Shown here piece after piece: positions 29,484 to 41,800 of a stretch of DNA of 64,000 bases (its first letter is position 1; each line of letters opens with the position of its first letter). Under the pieces are notes generated by a model, which did no database searches, was not told the origin of the DNA, and was given only the letters and a program-made list of their open reading frames with translations. The DNA is from Paramyrothecium sp. XJ0827 (Eukaryota > Ascomycota > Sordariomycetes > Hypocreales > Stachybotryaceae): NCBI GenBank assembly GCA_020881915.1, contig JAJFPB010000001.1, positions 1,984,001 to 2,048,000 of the forward strand, given 5' to 3'. The position numbers were made by a program, and so were the translations under genes.

Positions 29484-32059
29484 CTAAGACTGTAGGAGGT
29501 TTCCTACGTCTTGGAGCTGTGCCGAGTTCATCGGTGGTGGCCCGCCTCGATCAATTCGGCCCCATCCGGCGCCCCAGGTAGGCAGCTGTTGCTCTCCAAC
29601 AGTAGGGTCGAAGGGTGTCGACACCAAGCCGTTTGGGTACGAGTCCCTATTCGCCCCTGCCGAGCTGCGGCTGCTGAGGGGAATGTCGTTCGCCGTATCG
29701 TTACTGAAGCGGTGCTTCGCGTTCGTGCGACGTCTCCAGAAGCGCGGCTTGCGCATGCTGGTGGTCTCCGACATGGCGTCCAGGTCAGTCATGATGCCCA
29801 CGCGGGGTGAGCGACGCCTCGATGTGAATTTGCTGGCTTGAGAGCGCGGGTAGGCAAATCCGGCAGGCTGTCCACCAGCAAAGGGGTTCCATCGACTCGA
29901 TTTGGGAGATCCCATGTTGATGCTCCCGTTGCAGCCAGCGTTGTAGCTTGTCCGCGGCTCGCCCGAAAGTTCTTCTAGGGTATAACCTTTCGTCTCTGGA
30001 ATGAGGAAAGACACCAAGGTCCCTAAGAGCATAAAAAGTGCAAATAATTGTAAGAGGCGATCGAGAAATGGCGAGCATTCGTTGCCCTTGCAGTTGGGGG
30101 GAGAATCCTTCTGGAGCAACGGGATGCTGATGCCTTGCGCGATGATGGCGCCAATCTTGCCCATTGCAGCGGACAAACCGTGACCCGTGGACCGGTAGCG
30201 GGTTGGAAAACATTCGCCTGGAACAATGAAGGTTGTCGTGTTTGGGCCGGCATTGAAGAGAAACTGGCCGACGACGTAGAGAGCCAGCAAGGTGCTTTCA
30301 CCAAGGTCGTGAAGCTTGAAACCAAGCACGCAAAACAGAATGGTAAGTAGAAGGAAGCCGACAATTTGCAGAGGCTTTCGTCCGAGTGTATCGATGGTGA
30401 AGACGGCCGTCCAGTAGCCGGGAAGGGAGCCGGCGCAGGCGAGGATGATCATGCCCAAGGCTTGGTTGTGGAGTTTGAGGTAGAGATTATCGCCATCTGC
30501 GTAACCAATAGCATGAAGCACGATGGTGTTATTGAGACCTAGTCCGTAAAATGCCAGATCCTAGTTTCGTCGTTAGCACGGGGGAAGATCATGTACAAAG
30601 ACGATTTCCATACCAGAAAGAACCATGACATGGTGGTGCCTATCAGCACCTTCAGGTTCTTCCACTCCTTAAAATAATCGAACAGGTCCCTCCAAGACGC
30701 CTTAGGGACCAAGAGTGACGGTCCGGCGATTCTCTTCATCTGAGCTTGTTGCACTGCATCGACTTCACCCTTAGACTTGCTGGCCACATAGGCCTTAATG
30801 TCTGCGTCGGCCTTCTCGACATCGAATTGCACGTCAAAGGTGTATCGAGGCGTTTCCGGGATTGTGATGCGGTAGTATAGAGCGAGACAGGCGGGTATGG
30901 CTCCTATGCCGACGATGATGCGCCATGACCGGTCTGCGGCTGCCCGACAATCTGCATCGCACAGACTCTCGTTTGCGATGCTCGAGTACGATTCTTTGAA
31001 GCCTATGGCTGTGACCAGTGCCACGACGGCAGCCATTAGTTGACCCAGGCCTTGCATAGAAAATACAGCGGCCACCATGGCGCCACGCCACCTCGTGGGT
31101 GCGAATCTTAATTCGACGTCAGTTCTGGGTAGGTTTGGGACGCGCATCTCTAGCAGGCTTCCAGAAGCAGCCACGTGCTTAAGAGGTTGAACTTACTCGG
31201 CAGTGATGACGGAAGAAAGAGGATAGTCGCCTCCGATGCCGATGCCCTAAGGAGTCCTTCGATTACTACGTGCCGCGGGTGACGAAACTTGGGATCTGGG
31301 ACTCACCATGATAACGCGCCAGAAGACGAGAAGGCCGGTGGCGCTGATGACAGGACTTGCAGAGACGAGCGCGCAGCTGAAGGTGGCGGCGATGATGATG
31401 CAAAGCTCGACGCCATACATCCTCCGTCGGCCGAAGGCACTGAATGCACGTTAGTTAAGTTGGATCGCTATCCCAGCCGCCAGCTGCCGCGACCACAGCG
31501 TGAGCCACTCACTCCGCGAGCCATCCAAACACAATCATGCCAATGACAATGCCAGCGCTCGTTGATGCTTTCAGTGCCTGATTCACTGGATTGGGTAGAC
31601 GGCCATGGTTGCCGCCATAGCCATACTGCGAGTCGTCACCACTCCAGAAGACAAGCCCGAGTAGGGTGGTAACGAGGTTGATGGCGAAGATGTCGTACGA
31701 GTCGAGGAAGAAGCCGACCCCTGCAACAGCTACAGCTCGAACATCTAAATGCGAAACCAGTCAGCACTCATCTTCAAATGACCGTGGGCAGGACTGCCGA
31801 GCCCGCGCGCGTATGTCGAGCGGGCCAGGGTTGGACTGAGAGGTGTCGGCGGGCAGCGGGGAACCGTACGATAGAGGCCGAAGGGGACCTTGTCAATCTC
31901 GGACAAGGCCAGCCGCCTCCGCAGGTTCGGATCGGATATGTGGGAGTAATCATTGTAGAAATTGTGAAACGCCTTGTTTCCGCCGTGCGTGCGGTCTCGC
32001 GGTGCTGGGGACGTCGGCTGCGGTGGGAGGATTTCGTCGATAGTGATAGAGTCAACCAT
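29484..32059 (-). CDS. PHO84: PHO84-type phosphate:H+ symporter (MFS) with long C-terminal tail
   Basis: Six exons (32059-31870, 31744-31513, 31439-31307, 31246-31197, 31106-30614, 30560-29484) give 724 aa. Introns are 125, 73, 60, 90 and 53 nt. It is a major-facilitator protein of the phosphate:H+ symporter family: 'AVAGVGFFLDSYDIFAINL', 'GMIVFGWLADAFGRRRMYGVEL', 'GIGIGGDYPLSSVITAEFAPTRWRGAM', 'SWFFLDLAFYGLGLNNTIVL', 'GPNTTTFIVPGECFPTRYRSTGHGLSAAMGKIGA' and 'PETKGYTLEELSGE'. Twelve membrane segments are expected in the plasma membrane. After the last helix about 155 residues of Ser/Arg/Gly-rich tail follow, much longer than in yeast Pho84, with many potential phosphorylation sites. Phosphate-starvation control is expected from the family; no clear CACGTG element was found directly upstream, and one occurs inside intron 4 (near 31172). 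Confidence 0.9.
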
Positions 32060-35000
32060 AATGGGCGCGCCGTCGGATTTCTGTCATGGCACTGAACAAA
32101 GACGGCGAGAGAGCGGTAATCGACCTGTAGTCGCAGTTTACTTCACGCGCGTCTTCGACATCAGGTCGACGATGTATGAGGATTGAACCGCGATGAGCAG
32201 TCCCCAGGCGTTCTGCGCACCGCAACCCTAATTCTGTCGCGAAGCCTCCTCTTTCGCCTGTACGTCAGGATGCATGTACTAATGTTTCTCTCCCTTCCCA
32301 TGCAAATGCTGCGTTTCCTAGTTCCAGGTGATGTTGCCGGTTGCCAGCCCTGTCGTTGTGGTTTGCCGCCTATTCGTGGCCTCAAGCGTAGCGACGTCGG
32401 TTTCAGTGCAGATGTAACAGGATGCGTTGAGCCCACCCACAACCGGGGTCGCGCAAGCCTTATACAAACCAAAGAAGCAGCCCGTTCGACTAGCAACCCG
32501 TAAACGGCACCCATTGCAACCCACAACCGGGTGCCCCATCGTGCTATAAGCCTGTAACCACCCGCATGGAAATCGCTTTACCTCGGGGAAACAGTACTGT
32601 ATGAGCACTGGGCAGGCCACCAAGGTGGTAATACGGAGCACATGCCTGTCTTTGGTCTCGTCCCCGTGCGTTCCGTAAGGTAGACACTTTCGACCTCCTC
32701 AACACCCATGATCCATGATCCCTGCCTCGGACTAACGCGGCCACCCCTCCCTTCCTCATGCTTCTCGAAAAGGGAAGGATGAGATGAGCAGTGTGGAGCG
32801 GCTGGTGGCTGCATGAAGACCTCGGGCTGTTGGTTCCTCGCCGAGCCAATGGCCGTGGAGGATCTGACGCACAGGTGCCACGGCTCCTGTCCGCAAAGGC
32901 TCTGGCTGCCTTCCAGAAGGACTGAGAGACCGGGGGTGGCAATCTGATCATCTCTCGGGCTTGTGATTGCCTAATCAAACGGATTGGGGACCAATGGCGG
33001 ACCGCCGAGCCAACATTCAGCTTCAATTGCTGAGGTGTGCTGTCCATATCCAGACGACACAGTCACCGAGCTGAGTCCTCGGCGAAATAAACGAGCCTCC
33101 TGGGGTTCCACGCCACGAAGTCGCTAACTAGCCGTTGGAAACGGCTTCCAGCCGGGACTACAGCTCGCACGGTCGGTCGGCTCCTAAGCGGGTCCTACCT
33201 TAGTTTGACCAGCTAACGAGGTAGTCAAGTTCATCTCATTGCAGGCCGCCCGGCACACAATACTGAAACGTGGTTAGACCGTGCCTCATGCCATGTCAAA
33301 CAGTTCATTAGGGGGCATGACGGGCAAAAACAGCCCCCATCATGCCACTTCGTTCACGGTGATCCGAGAGGGGGTGGCGGCGTTGAACCGTCCTCTCAGA
33401 CGGCGCCTCATGCTGTGCTCTGGTAGCACAGGACAACCGTCACTTACCGACCTTTCTGTTCCAGCCGAGAGGCACCCTGTCTCCCAGACGTTCTGCCAGA
33501 TCCGTTGGACCGGACCGTCTCAGCAACGTCGCTGCTGCCACCAATGTGAGACGGCCCGACCGAAAAAAGCGCACAAGCCAGCCACGCGCCCGAAGTCTGT
33601 GAGCGAAATAATTCGACCTGTCAGAGGCGGCTTTGGATCAGCGTCCAAGGCAGCGAGAGAAGAGAAAAAAGCAATGACAGTAGATGCTTCTGGCAACAGA
33701 TACCTTCAAGCAATGATGGCTATTGGTTAATCGCGCAGCCAGGCACCACGGATTTTCGGCCCACTTGAAATTGTTTCTTTTCGTACAGCTCCCAGGGCTG
33801 GCATTCACCGCGGGCAAGGGACCTAATGCGGGTGCGTCGTGGGGGCCAAGCCTTTATGCCAGGGACCGGCATCCCATCCTCGGTCACACTTTGAGCAGCC
33901 ATATCATGCGCAAGCAACCCAACGCACAGTACTCAAATGGACTTGTATTGTGACAGACTGTTCTGAGCCTCCTTTACTTAATCCATCTCCCTCTTTCTCT
34001 CTCGCGACCAGAGCCACGGGTGTAAGCAAAGTCCTAGCAAGCTCTCGGCTGCGTCGGAAGCATGCATATGTGTAAGATTAATGGGAGGGACGCCGGAGCA
34101 GCCTCGTCATCAGACTACATCATCCTCACTGTATCGCGCGACTCTAAGATAGGAGTCATCACGCCTCTCATCTTAGATAATCCATTCAAGCAGGCTTGTA
34201 CAGCTAGCACCTATGACATTGTTTTTCATTAACATAAAAATTTAAAAAAGGGGGGGTGATCCTCATACTGAACGCCGTCGGCGTTTACGGGCCATCTCCG
34301 CCAATGCTTATCTAGCTAAGTCCACATAATTGCGACTTCAAGCCTTGTTCTTCCGTATGCTCTTGCTTCGTTTTGTAGAGCATCCGCCGTCCGAGGTTCG
34401 GATGCAGCCATTCATCGGGTGCCTTGAGACTGGGCTCTCCGCAAGCTCGTGAATTGAACCTCAGCTGCTGGCATCTTGAATAGCGAAACGCCCAGAAGAC
34501 ATCTTGTCATGAGCGGAGTTCGACGATTTTAAGGAGGTTCCAGACTAGAAATGAGCGATGGGTTAGATAACAGCAAGGTTCAAGTTTGAATGTGGCCTCA
34601 ATACTGGGGAAGAGCAAAGCAGACCCTGCATAAGATAGTTCCGTACGTGGACAGGACGTCCAAGAGTGTCCTCGAAACATATTTCGCAGCGATGCCCAAC
34701 CAGCATCCAGCCAATTCGGCTTGGCGGCAATTCATCCATACATATTGAACTCCCACGGCTAGCCCTCACAGTTCCACAAAAGAAACAGGAGAACCCTCGC
34801 GCAGGGCGCTTCGATGCTGATATCTATTACAGACTCTGTAAAGAGGCAGATACAGTTACGGGTACGCATGCTCGGCGTCATCCTTACAACTCCGTGTAAT
34901 CTCCTTATAGGTATATCACACCTTGACAATTCGGGGGTTGAAGCCACGACTGGTACTTTCGAAGGCTTACATCAGAGCTTACGGTTCCCAATGTCTATAT

Positions 35001-36375
35001 GAGGATGTCGGTGACCACCCGGTACCTAAGCTAGCAAGGCAGCAACTGCGAGGGCCAGTGCTATGAATACTGACCGAACAGAGTCTACTGATAGCGTGGA
35101 AATGTGAAGGGCGAACCGCCAGATCTTGGCGCATTGTGGACTCGGACTCGTCATGCGCGCACCGATGGCGGCCTTGGCCACTACACTCACCTTCCCGGCT
35201 TGTTCACTCGACCGATCTCGGACTCGTCATCATGTCAATCCCACTGACATTGATCGTTGAGGAATCTGTAACGCCTGTAGTAGACGCTACGGCAAAAGCA
35301 CAAAGAATAATGCGCTGTTACTATCGTGGCGGTGTAGAGCGTTAGCTGAAGGGTAACCAGGTGACAGGTCGGATCCCAGGGGAATGGGTGACGATTTGTG
35401 AGATAGACGGCAGGCCGTTGAGGAGTGTCGGATGGTGGAGGGGTGAGTCTTCAAGAGCAGGGGTTCAAGTTTAGCCTGTACCCGTTATTAGAGCTGCATA
35501 GTGGCTGCTGCAGCCCATAACCCTCTGGGTTTGTTTCCGGAGAGGATATTTTATTCCGCTTGGCTCTTCTCCAATTCGTATCCAGACATCAACCCCAGTC
35601 CAATGAAGCTGAGCAGCCGCCCACGTGCATCGAGGCTTTCCATTTCTGATCGCAACCCTGCTGAACCAATAACATACCGGTATGGTTTCTCCTAATTACG
35701 TTGATCAATCAAGATGTTAAACAAAGATTGCTTTCTGTAAGATTACGCAGGGGGGGGCCTGCTTCATGTCACAAGGAGATGATGATCTATCTCCAGGTGC
35801 ATCCCACGTCACACCACCCAATGAAGGGCTTACCCTAGATGCGGGTGTGAAGACAATGGCTGGTGAGGAAGTACTGTTCTTGATTAGTTTCGACCGACTT
35901 GGCAGCATTCATCCTTGTGATTTCGGAAGATTTGATACTGAAATTCTGCAAGAATTCTTGCAAAACCAATCACGCGATAACTCTCGACCAGTTCTGTGGG
36001 TACAAGGATGAATTCGTTTACATCAATCAATCTCAAATCGAATCTAATGATCATGAAAAGCAGAAGCAAAATGGAGCTTCAGGTCCGGTATTTACATCGA
36101 GTCACGTTTCTACTTGCCATTTCTAGACAGTTGGCGGCGCCATACCGAGTCTTCGGTATCCCGTTCGAGCAAATGCGGCGCATCAGACCTACGCGCTAAA
36201 TGGACGATCCTGCCGCTCGGTGAACCATTTTCGGAAATTCTTTCGAACGAGATGGACAAAGCTTCTAGAATCCTGGAAAGCGGACATCAAGAACTCACCA
36301 ATTCAGCACTGTGTACATAGGGATTCAAGCTAGTCGCTTATGCAAATGTGTTTCATGCCTCAGTTTATTGACGGT
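32060..36375. other. 4.3-kb region without a supportable gene
   Basis: The left end is the promoter of the phosphate transporter gene. Elsewhere only short frames appear (for example 33281-33730 and 35766-36011), with no recognisable domain and no good splice extension. Small structures are a 12-bp direct repeat CCCACAACCGGG at 32436-32447 and 32520-32531, and a 7-bp hairpin GGCACCC/GGGTGCC around 32508-32537. A non-coding transcript or a decayed gene could lie here. No transposon ends were recognised. Confidence 0.5.
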
Positions 36376-38032
36376 CTACCAAGCTGTGATGTCCTCCACC
36401 TCTGCCTCACCAAACGTGCTCGATTTGGTAATCTGTCCGACGCCCGTCTCTTCCATTGCGGTGGCGTTACCCTCTTTGCCCATGATGTCGGGCAGGACCT
36501 CCTTCAAGAAGTTCAGGATGTAGTGGTTGACCTGCTCAAACTGGAGAAGGAACGCATCGTGACCTTCTGGGCTCTCGATACGTTCAAGGCGCGCGTTCTT
36601 GACATGCGCCGCGATCTCCTCCTGCTCAGCAAAGGTGAAGAGCCCGTCGCTCTCGATCCCCAGCACAAGAGTTGGCTGCTCAATCATGGCGAGCGCCTCT
36701 GCGATAGTAGCTGCGCGGTTGCGCGAGACGTCGTGTGTGTCGAGCTTGCGTGTCATGGCGATGTAGCAGTTGCTGTCGAACCGCTTCACGAACTTGGTGC
36801 CCTGGTAGCGCAGGTAGGACTGTGCTGAGAAGTAAGTCGATGTGGGTATTGTATCGCCACCTGTAAGGCTTCCCTTCTGCGGGCCGTGGAACTGAGGGTC
36901 TGCCGATTCAACAGGTTGTGCTTTCGCCGGATCAGCATTGTTCCCAATGGTGCCAGTAGGGACGACGCCAGTCTCGCTGCTCTGGCGAGAGATAGAGGTC
37001 CGCTTGACACGGTGGCCATCGTTGTGAATGTGAAAGTGTGCCTCCGAAGGAGTATTCGGCCGCGATCTCTCGCGGATGGTTTGGACTTTTGAAGCGTCGG
37101 GGATGTTGCGGCCAAATCGCGTCTCAAAGGAGTTGCGGCTCCTGTAAGTCAGGAGAGCTGACATACGAGCCGCGCCGAGACCGGTAGAGGGCGGGTCATC
37201 GAATGAATAGTATCCGTCGTCGTACTTGGGGTCCGCATAAATGCTTTGCCGTTGAGCCTCTCCCCAGCTGATGCCCCAGGCACTGTGGCGACTCGACGTG
37301 GCAATGGGAACGACACAGCGAATGTAGTCTTTGCCAAAGTACGCCCACTCCAGTACAAACATACCACCGAGAGAGCCTCCAACAACGGCTGCAACCTGCT
37401 TCACGCCTAGATCGTCCAGGATGAGTCGATGGAGACTGATCAAGGTTAGTATTAGACACCCGAGGTTTCCGGACATTCAAGTAAGACTCACTTCACATCA
37501 TCGCGAATGGTGGTCAACGGAAACTCTGGGCCGTACCGCCCCTTGTCCACGTCGCCGTCCTTAGCAGTGACTGGACTTGCTGAACCGTAGGGGCTGCCCA
37601 AGCTGTTCATGCAAACGATGAAGAACCTTGACGTGTCGAACACTCTGCCAGGTCCTCCGAGCAGAGGTCCCCACCAATCACTCACGTCCGCACTGCCAGT
37701 GAGAGCATGGCAGATGATCATGGCATTATCCCCATTGGCGTTGAGCTTGCCCCTTGTCGTATATGCGACGGGCACATTGCGTAAGGTAGCGCCAGACTCA
37801 AGCGTGAATTCTGGGACAATTGCTATTTGCTGGTCTGGAATCAGAGCAGCAAACGGGTTCTCAGGTTGCGATTGCGTTCTTTCTTGCAGGTATTCAGTCA
37901 CCATTCTCATACAAGACAATGAAACGGGATATATAAACTCAATAGGGAAAGCGTAAATGATGAATTTCAAGGTAAATACTGACCGTATTTCATTCTAACG
38001 CCGCCGTTGGCGGTCTCAGTTCCATCGGCCAT
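36376..38032 (-). CDS. met2: Homoserine O-acetyltransferase
   Basis: Exons 38032-37984, 37882-37492 and 37435-36376 give 499 aa; introns are 101 and 56 nt. The enzyme transfers acetyl from acetyl-CoA to homoserine, the committed step to methionine via O-acetylhomoserine. It is an alpha/beta hydrolase with nucleophile S168 in 'VVGGSLGGM', D410 in 'GIESDGLFTF' and H439 in 'SPEGHDAFL'. Typical family blocks are 'FTLESGATLRNVPVAYTTRGKLN', 'CHALTGSADVSDWWGPLLG' and 'MNSLGSPYGSASP'. A disordered Ser/Arg insertion ('RERSRPNTPSEAHFH...SISRQSSETG') sits near residues 255-305, as in other fungal versions. The small first exon (MADGTETANGGVRMKY) is supported by phase. Alternatively translation could begin at the Met of 'MVTEYLQERTQ' without that intron. 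Divergent from THO2. Confidence 0.92.
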
Positions 38033-38898
38033 AGTGACGTTGGAAATACACCTTCACTGAAGGATCCGAAAGCGGAGGAAGTCGATTGGTCCAGAAATGG
38101 GTGAGAGTTGAGACGGTTGCCGGCTCACAAAGAGAATGCCACAGAGAAGAACAAACAATAAGAATCAGGTTCTTGCCAATATCTTGCAGTAGAGAGCAGC
38201 CTGGGTAAAGTCAGCTCTATTGATTTAATAATGGCTCATGATGTGATTTGCAATCTCCGCTGAAAATGCAATACTTGATACATTAGCTTTTATCAATAAC
38301 CACTTACAATCGGCGCTGACTCATCTGCGAATGCCGGCTTCTGGAAGCACGGGCAAACAAGTGCAGGTGTCTATGAGTCTTACATGCACGTGCCTGATCA
38401 CGTGCAACTAGTTTTGTTCGTTTCCACCTCCGTTGGTCCGTGCTTTTGACGTCTGAATGCCTATCGAAGGTCCAGCCTCGTCGCCAAGTAAGGCTGCACC
38501 AAGACGACTTGGATGTGGCGCTTCCTTTTCGACTTTGGAGGAGTGCAAACAGTCTGATCCTCTCAATTGCGATACGACAGGCCTTTCCCAGACACCTGTC
38601 GAGAGGCTTCTGCGACCATCCGTTTCGTTGTCGCTTCCTTCAGGTCCACTCCCTTTGCGTTCGCGCATCAGCCATTTTTCCAGTGCCGCTTTGTTTGCCA
38701 GTCATTCATTCACTACCGCACCGCGACCCTGTTGATCCGCAGTCGGTGCTTTTCTCCCTACTAATCACCTTGTATTGTACAACCTTCTACCAACACTCTC
38801 CTATGTTCGACTTTCTCCACGCATCATCCATCCTCCTCGGCCGCAAATGAGATAGCTCGCGTCAGCTCGACTCCCTCCCCCAAAGTCATCAAACAGCT
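38033..38898. other. Shared promoter of met2 and THO2
   Basis: These 866 bp separate two divergent start codons. The two CACGTG elements are described separately. A pyrimidine-rich plus strand in the last 250 bp fits the leader of THO2. No coding frame is likely. Confidence 0.6.
38387..38404. promoter_or_regulatory. Two CACGTG elements, one a perfect CDEI/Cbf1-type site
   Basis: CACGTG occurs at 38387-38392 and 38399-38404, 12 bp apart. The second reads ATCACGTG on the plus strand and so fits the Cbf1 (CDEI) consensus RTCACRTG. In budding yeast Cbf1 with Met4/Met28 acts through this sequence upstream of sulphur genes including MET2. The sites lie about 360 bp from the met2 start, so methionine or sulphur control is a reasonable inference. 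THO2 lies on the other side. Confidence 0.6.
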
Positions 38899-41800
38899 AT
38901 GCCTGCTAAGCGCAAAAGGAATGGACCACCATCTGCGGATGGTGGCAGGCCGTCGCCTCATCGACCCGGCGATACTCAACTCGGTCAGCACGATAGAGAC
39001 GATGGCGGAGGCAGAGGGCGCGGTAGGCCGCCACGAGGCCCAAATCGACGAGACTCGCATGGCTACGGGCGTGGAGCTCCGAACCACAACCCAAGCCACT
39101 CACCTACTCCGCGTCGAAGCAGCTCTTTTACGTCTCAACCGCCAGTGGCGCCGTCGCCTCAGCAGCACCAACAACAACAATTACAACAAGCACAGCAACC
39201 GCCACAATCGCAACAGCAACAGCAACAGCCGTCATCCTTTCCTCCTCCCCCTCCTCCTCCGACAGCGAAGCCCGCACCGCCGGCTGAATCAGTGACAAAA
39301 CCACAAGCCAGTCCGACCCGGTCGAACTACCGCTATGATAACCTCACAGACGAGAAGATCTCTAGTTGGGCTGATCGCGGGCGGGCAGAGATCATAACAC
39401 ATGGTGTTCAGTCGCGAGAAGATGTCGACATTACAGAACTATCGAGTCTTTTCCAGGAATTTGTCCATGCCGTTGTGGAGGGCAGGCTCGATGCTCGTGA
39501 TGCTGGTACTTGTGTCAAAGAAATTTTGGGTGACGAGACGTCGGAAACGATTAAGGACGCTTACGCGTACGCCCCTCATTCGATCTTTGCCGACTCCTTT
39601 GCTATTGTCATGGAAAATGACCCGAGCTTATACAAGCCATCCCTACGCGACTTTTTGATGGCGACGGGAGTGTCACCTTCTCTTCTGAGACAAGTCCTTG
39701 ACATACCTATTCTTGGAGAGCTGGGCCTGGTCCGGGAAACCTTCTTCCGCACTGGAGTCCGGCATTCGACCGAGCTTCTTTATCGACAAGCCAACTACAA
39801 TCTTCTTCGGGAAGAGACGGAAGGCTATTCCAAACTCATCACAGAGCTGTTTACAACGAGCAGCTTCACAGCTCCGCCCCCCGAAATGGCCGAACAAACT
39901 TTCGAGAGAGTAAAAGCTCTAATTGGAACGTTTGATTTGGACGTCGGCCGAGCACTGGATGTCACACTAGACGTAGCTGCCGCCGTCCTCATCAAACAGT
40001 ACAAGTTCTTTGTCAAGTTACTGAGAGTCAGTTCTTGGTGGCCTCGATCCCATCGGAAGTATGCAAACTTAGACACAGCGAGTGGACTTCCAAAATGGGC
40101 ACAGCCTGGGTATTCGCAATGGACAATCACAGAGGAGGACGAATCTCTAGTCGCTCAAGAAAACCTGAAGCGAGATGTGGCTTTTTGGGAGCGAGCCCGC
40201 GAGGTACACCTTGCAGCTTTCTTTGAGCTTGGTGGACGACAAGTCACGGATTCGGCGGCCCAACAGGCAATCCAAATCGAAAATGAGGCAGATAAGGACT
40301 CCTCGACTGCTTTGGAACACCAATGGATCAGAGATACGAAGACTCTTCCGCCGTCAGGTAACCGGGTTGCTGCTCAGCTTCTCGGCTTCAAGTTACTCTT
40401 CTACAGTTCGAAAGGCCGAGATGAGGCGGACATACTTCCAGCCAACCTGCTATATCTCGCCGCTCTTCTGGTCAAGATTGGATTTCTCTCCCTCATCGAC
40501 CTATATCCTCACCTCTACCCTGCTGATGATGGCATGGAGCAAGTCCGGGAGAAGCAGGTGAAAGAAATTGAAGAGCAAGAAAAGTCTTCTCGTGGTGGAC
40601 CAATGAACGCCCTCCTCATGGCTGGTGTTCTTCCCCAGGGCGACGATGATAACCCGGTAGCACCGGGATTGCCACGAAAAGAACTCTCGAAAAAGGTGGA
40701 GGCCGAGGCGAAGCAAGCGGCAGCGGACGAATCTGCTACCAAAAGCAACCTCAAAGAACCTTTGGAGCAAAAAGTATCGCTGCTCATCCAACTCCTAACT
40801 ATTGGGGCCATACCTGAGTCTTTGTTCATCCTGGGTCGTTTTCCTTGGATTCCTGAGTTGTATCCGGAGGTTCTCATCCGCATCCATCGTATCCTTCACC
40901 ACATGCTTGAGAAAGTGTACGGCGACAGCCGACCAACCGCTTCCAGGGCCCTTGAGTGTCCAACCAAGAACATGCCCGATATCGACCAGAATGGAATGCC
41001 TAAAGGCAGTGTCCGTCTACACAGACTCGCGACCAAGAAAGTGTGGAGGTGGCCTTTTCCAGATAAGGCCGATACGAACGAAAACCAAACCTATCGCTTC
41101 TATTGGGACGAGTGGAACGACAACATTCCCGTTTGCCAAACAGTCGACGATGTGTTTACCCTTTGCAACACATTCTTGAACCTTTCCGGCGTCAATATTG
41201 GCAAGGATGAAGCCTTGCTAGCTAAGCTGGCTAGCATTGGCAAACGCAGCTTAGCTCAAGACCGGTCTCCAGCAAATCTGACGAGGTGGCACGACCTTCT
41301 GCGAAGGCTTCTCGTTCCGGCTCTCAGTCACACAAAGGCGAATGCATCCGTTGTCAACGCCATCTGGGCTCTCTTGAAGCATTACCCGACCGCCACACGA
41401 TACTCAATCTACGCCGAGTGGTTCGAAGGTCAAATCTCACGATTACCCGCTATGAAAGGCGCTTTTGCCCGGGCTACTTCGGAAACGAGAGGAACAATGA
41501 AACGTGTTTCCCTCACCAACCTGAATGAAATGGCTAAACAGCTGGCGAAGACCAGCTATTCCTCTCCTGGCATTGTCTTCCGGGTTGCTTTTGAGCAGCT
41601 TGAGTCTTATCCCAATCTCATCGAAGCCTTCGTCGAGTGTGCCAAGTACTTTACGGATCTCTCTTACGATGTTCTTGTCTGGTCTCTATTGAGCTCCCTT
41701 GGAAAATCCAGAAGTCGTACACAAGCTGAGCATGCGCTTACCACGAGCAAATGGTTGCAAGCCTTGTCCAAATTCTCTGGAAAGGTTTTCCGCAGATATC

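Noticed and set aside
33281..33730. 149-codon plus frame in the 4.3-kb gap
   Set aside because: No domain, basic low-quality composition, and no good neighbouring exons. Probably a chance frame.
34563..34769. 68-codon minus frame with protein-like composition (SRIGWMLVGHRCEICFEDTLGRPVHVRNY)
   Set aside because: It looked like a gene remnant, but no extension by splicing and no recognised family were found.
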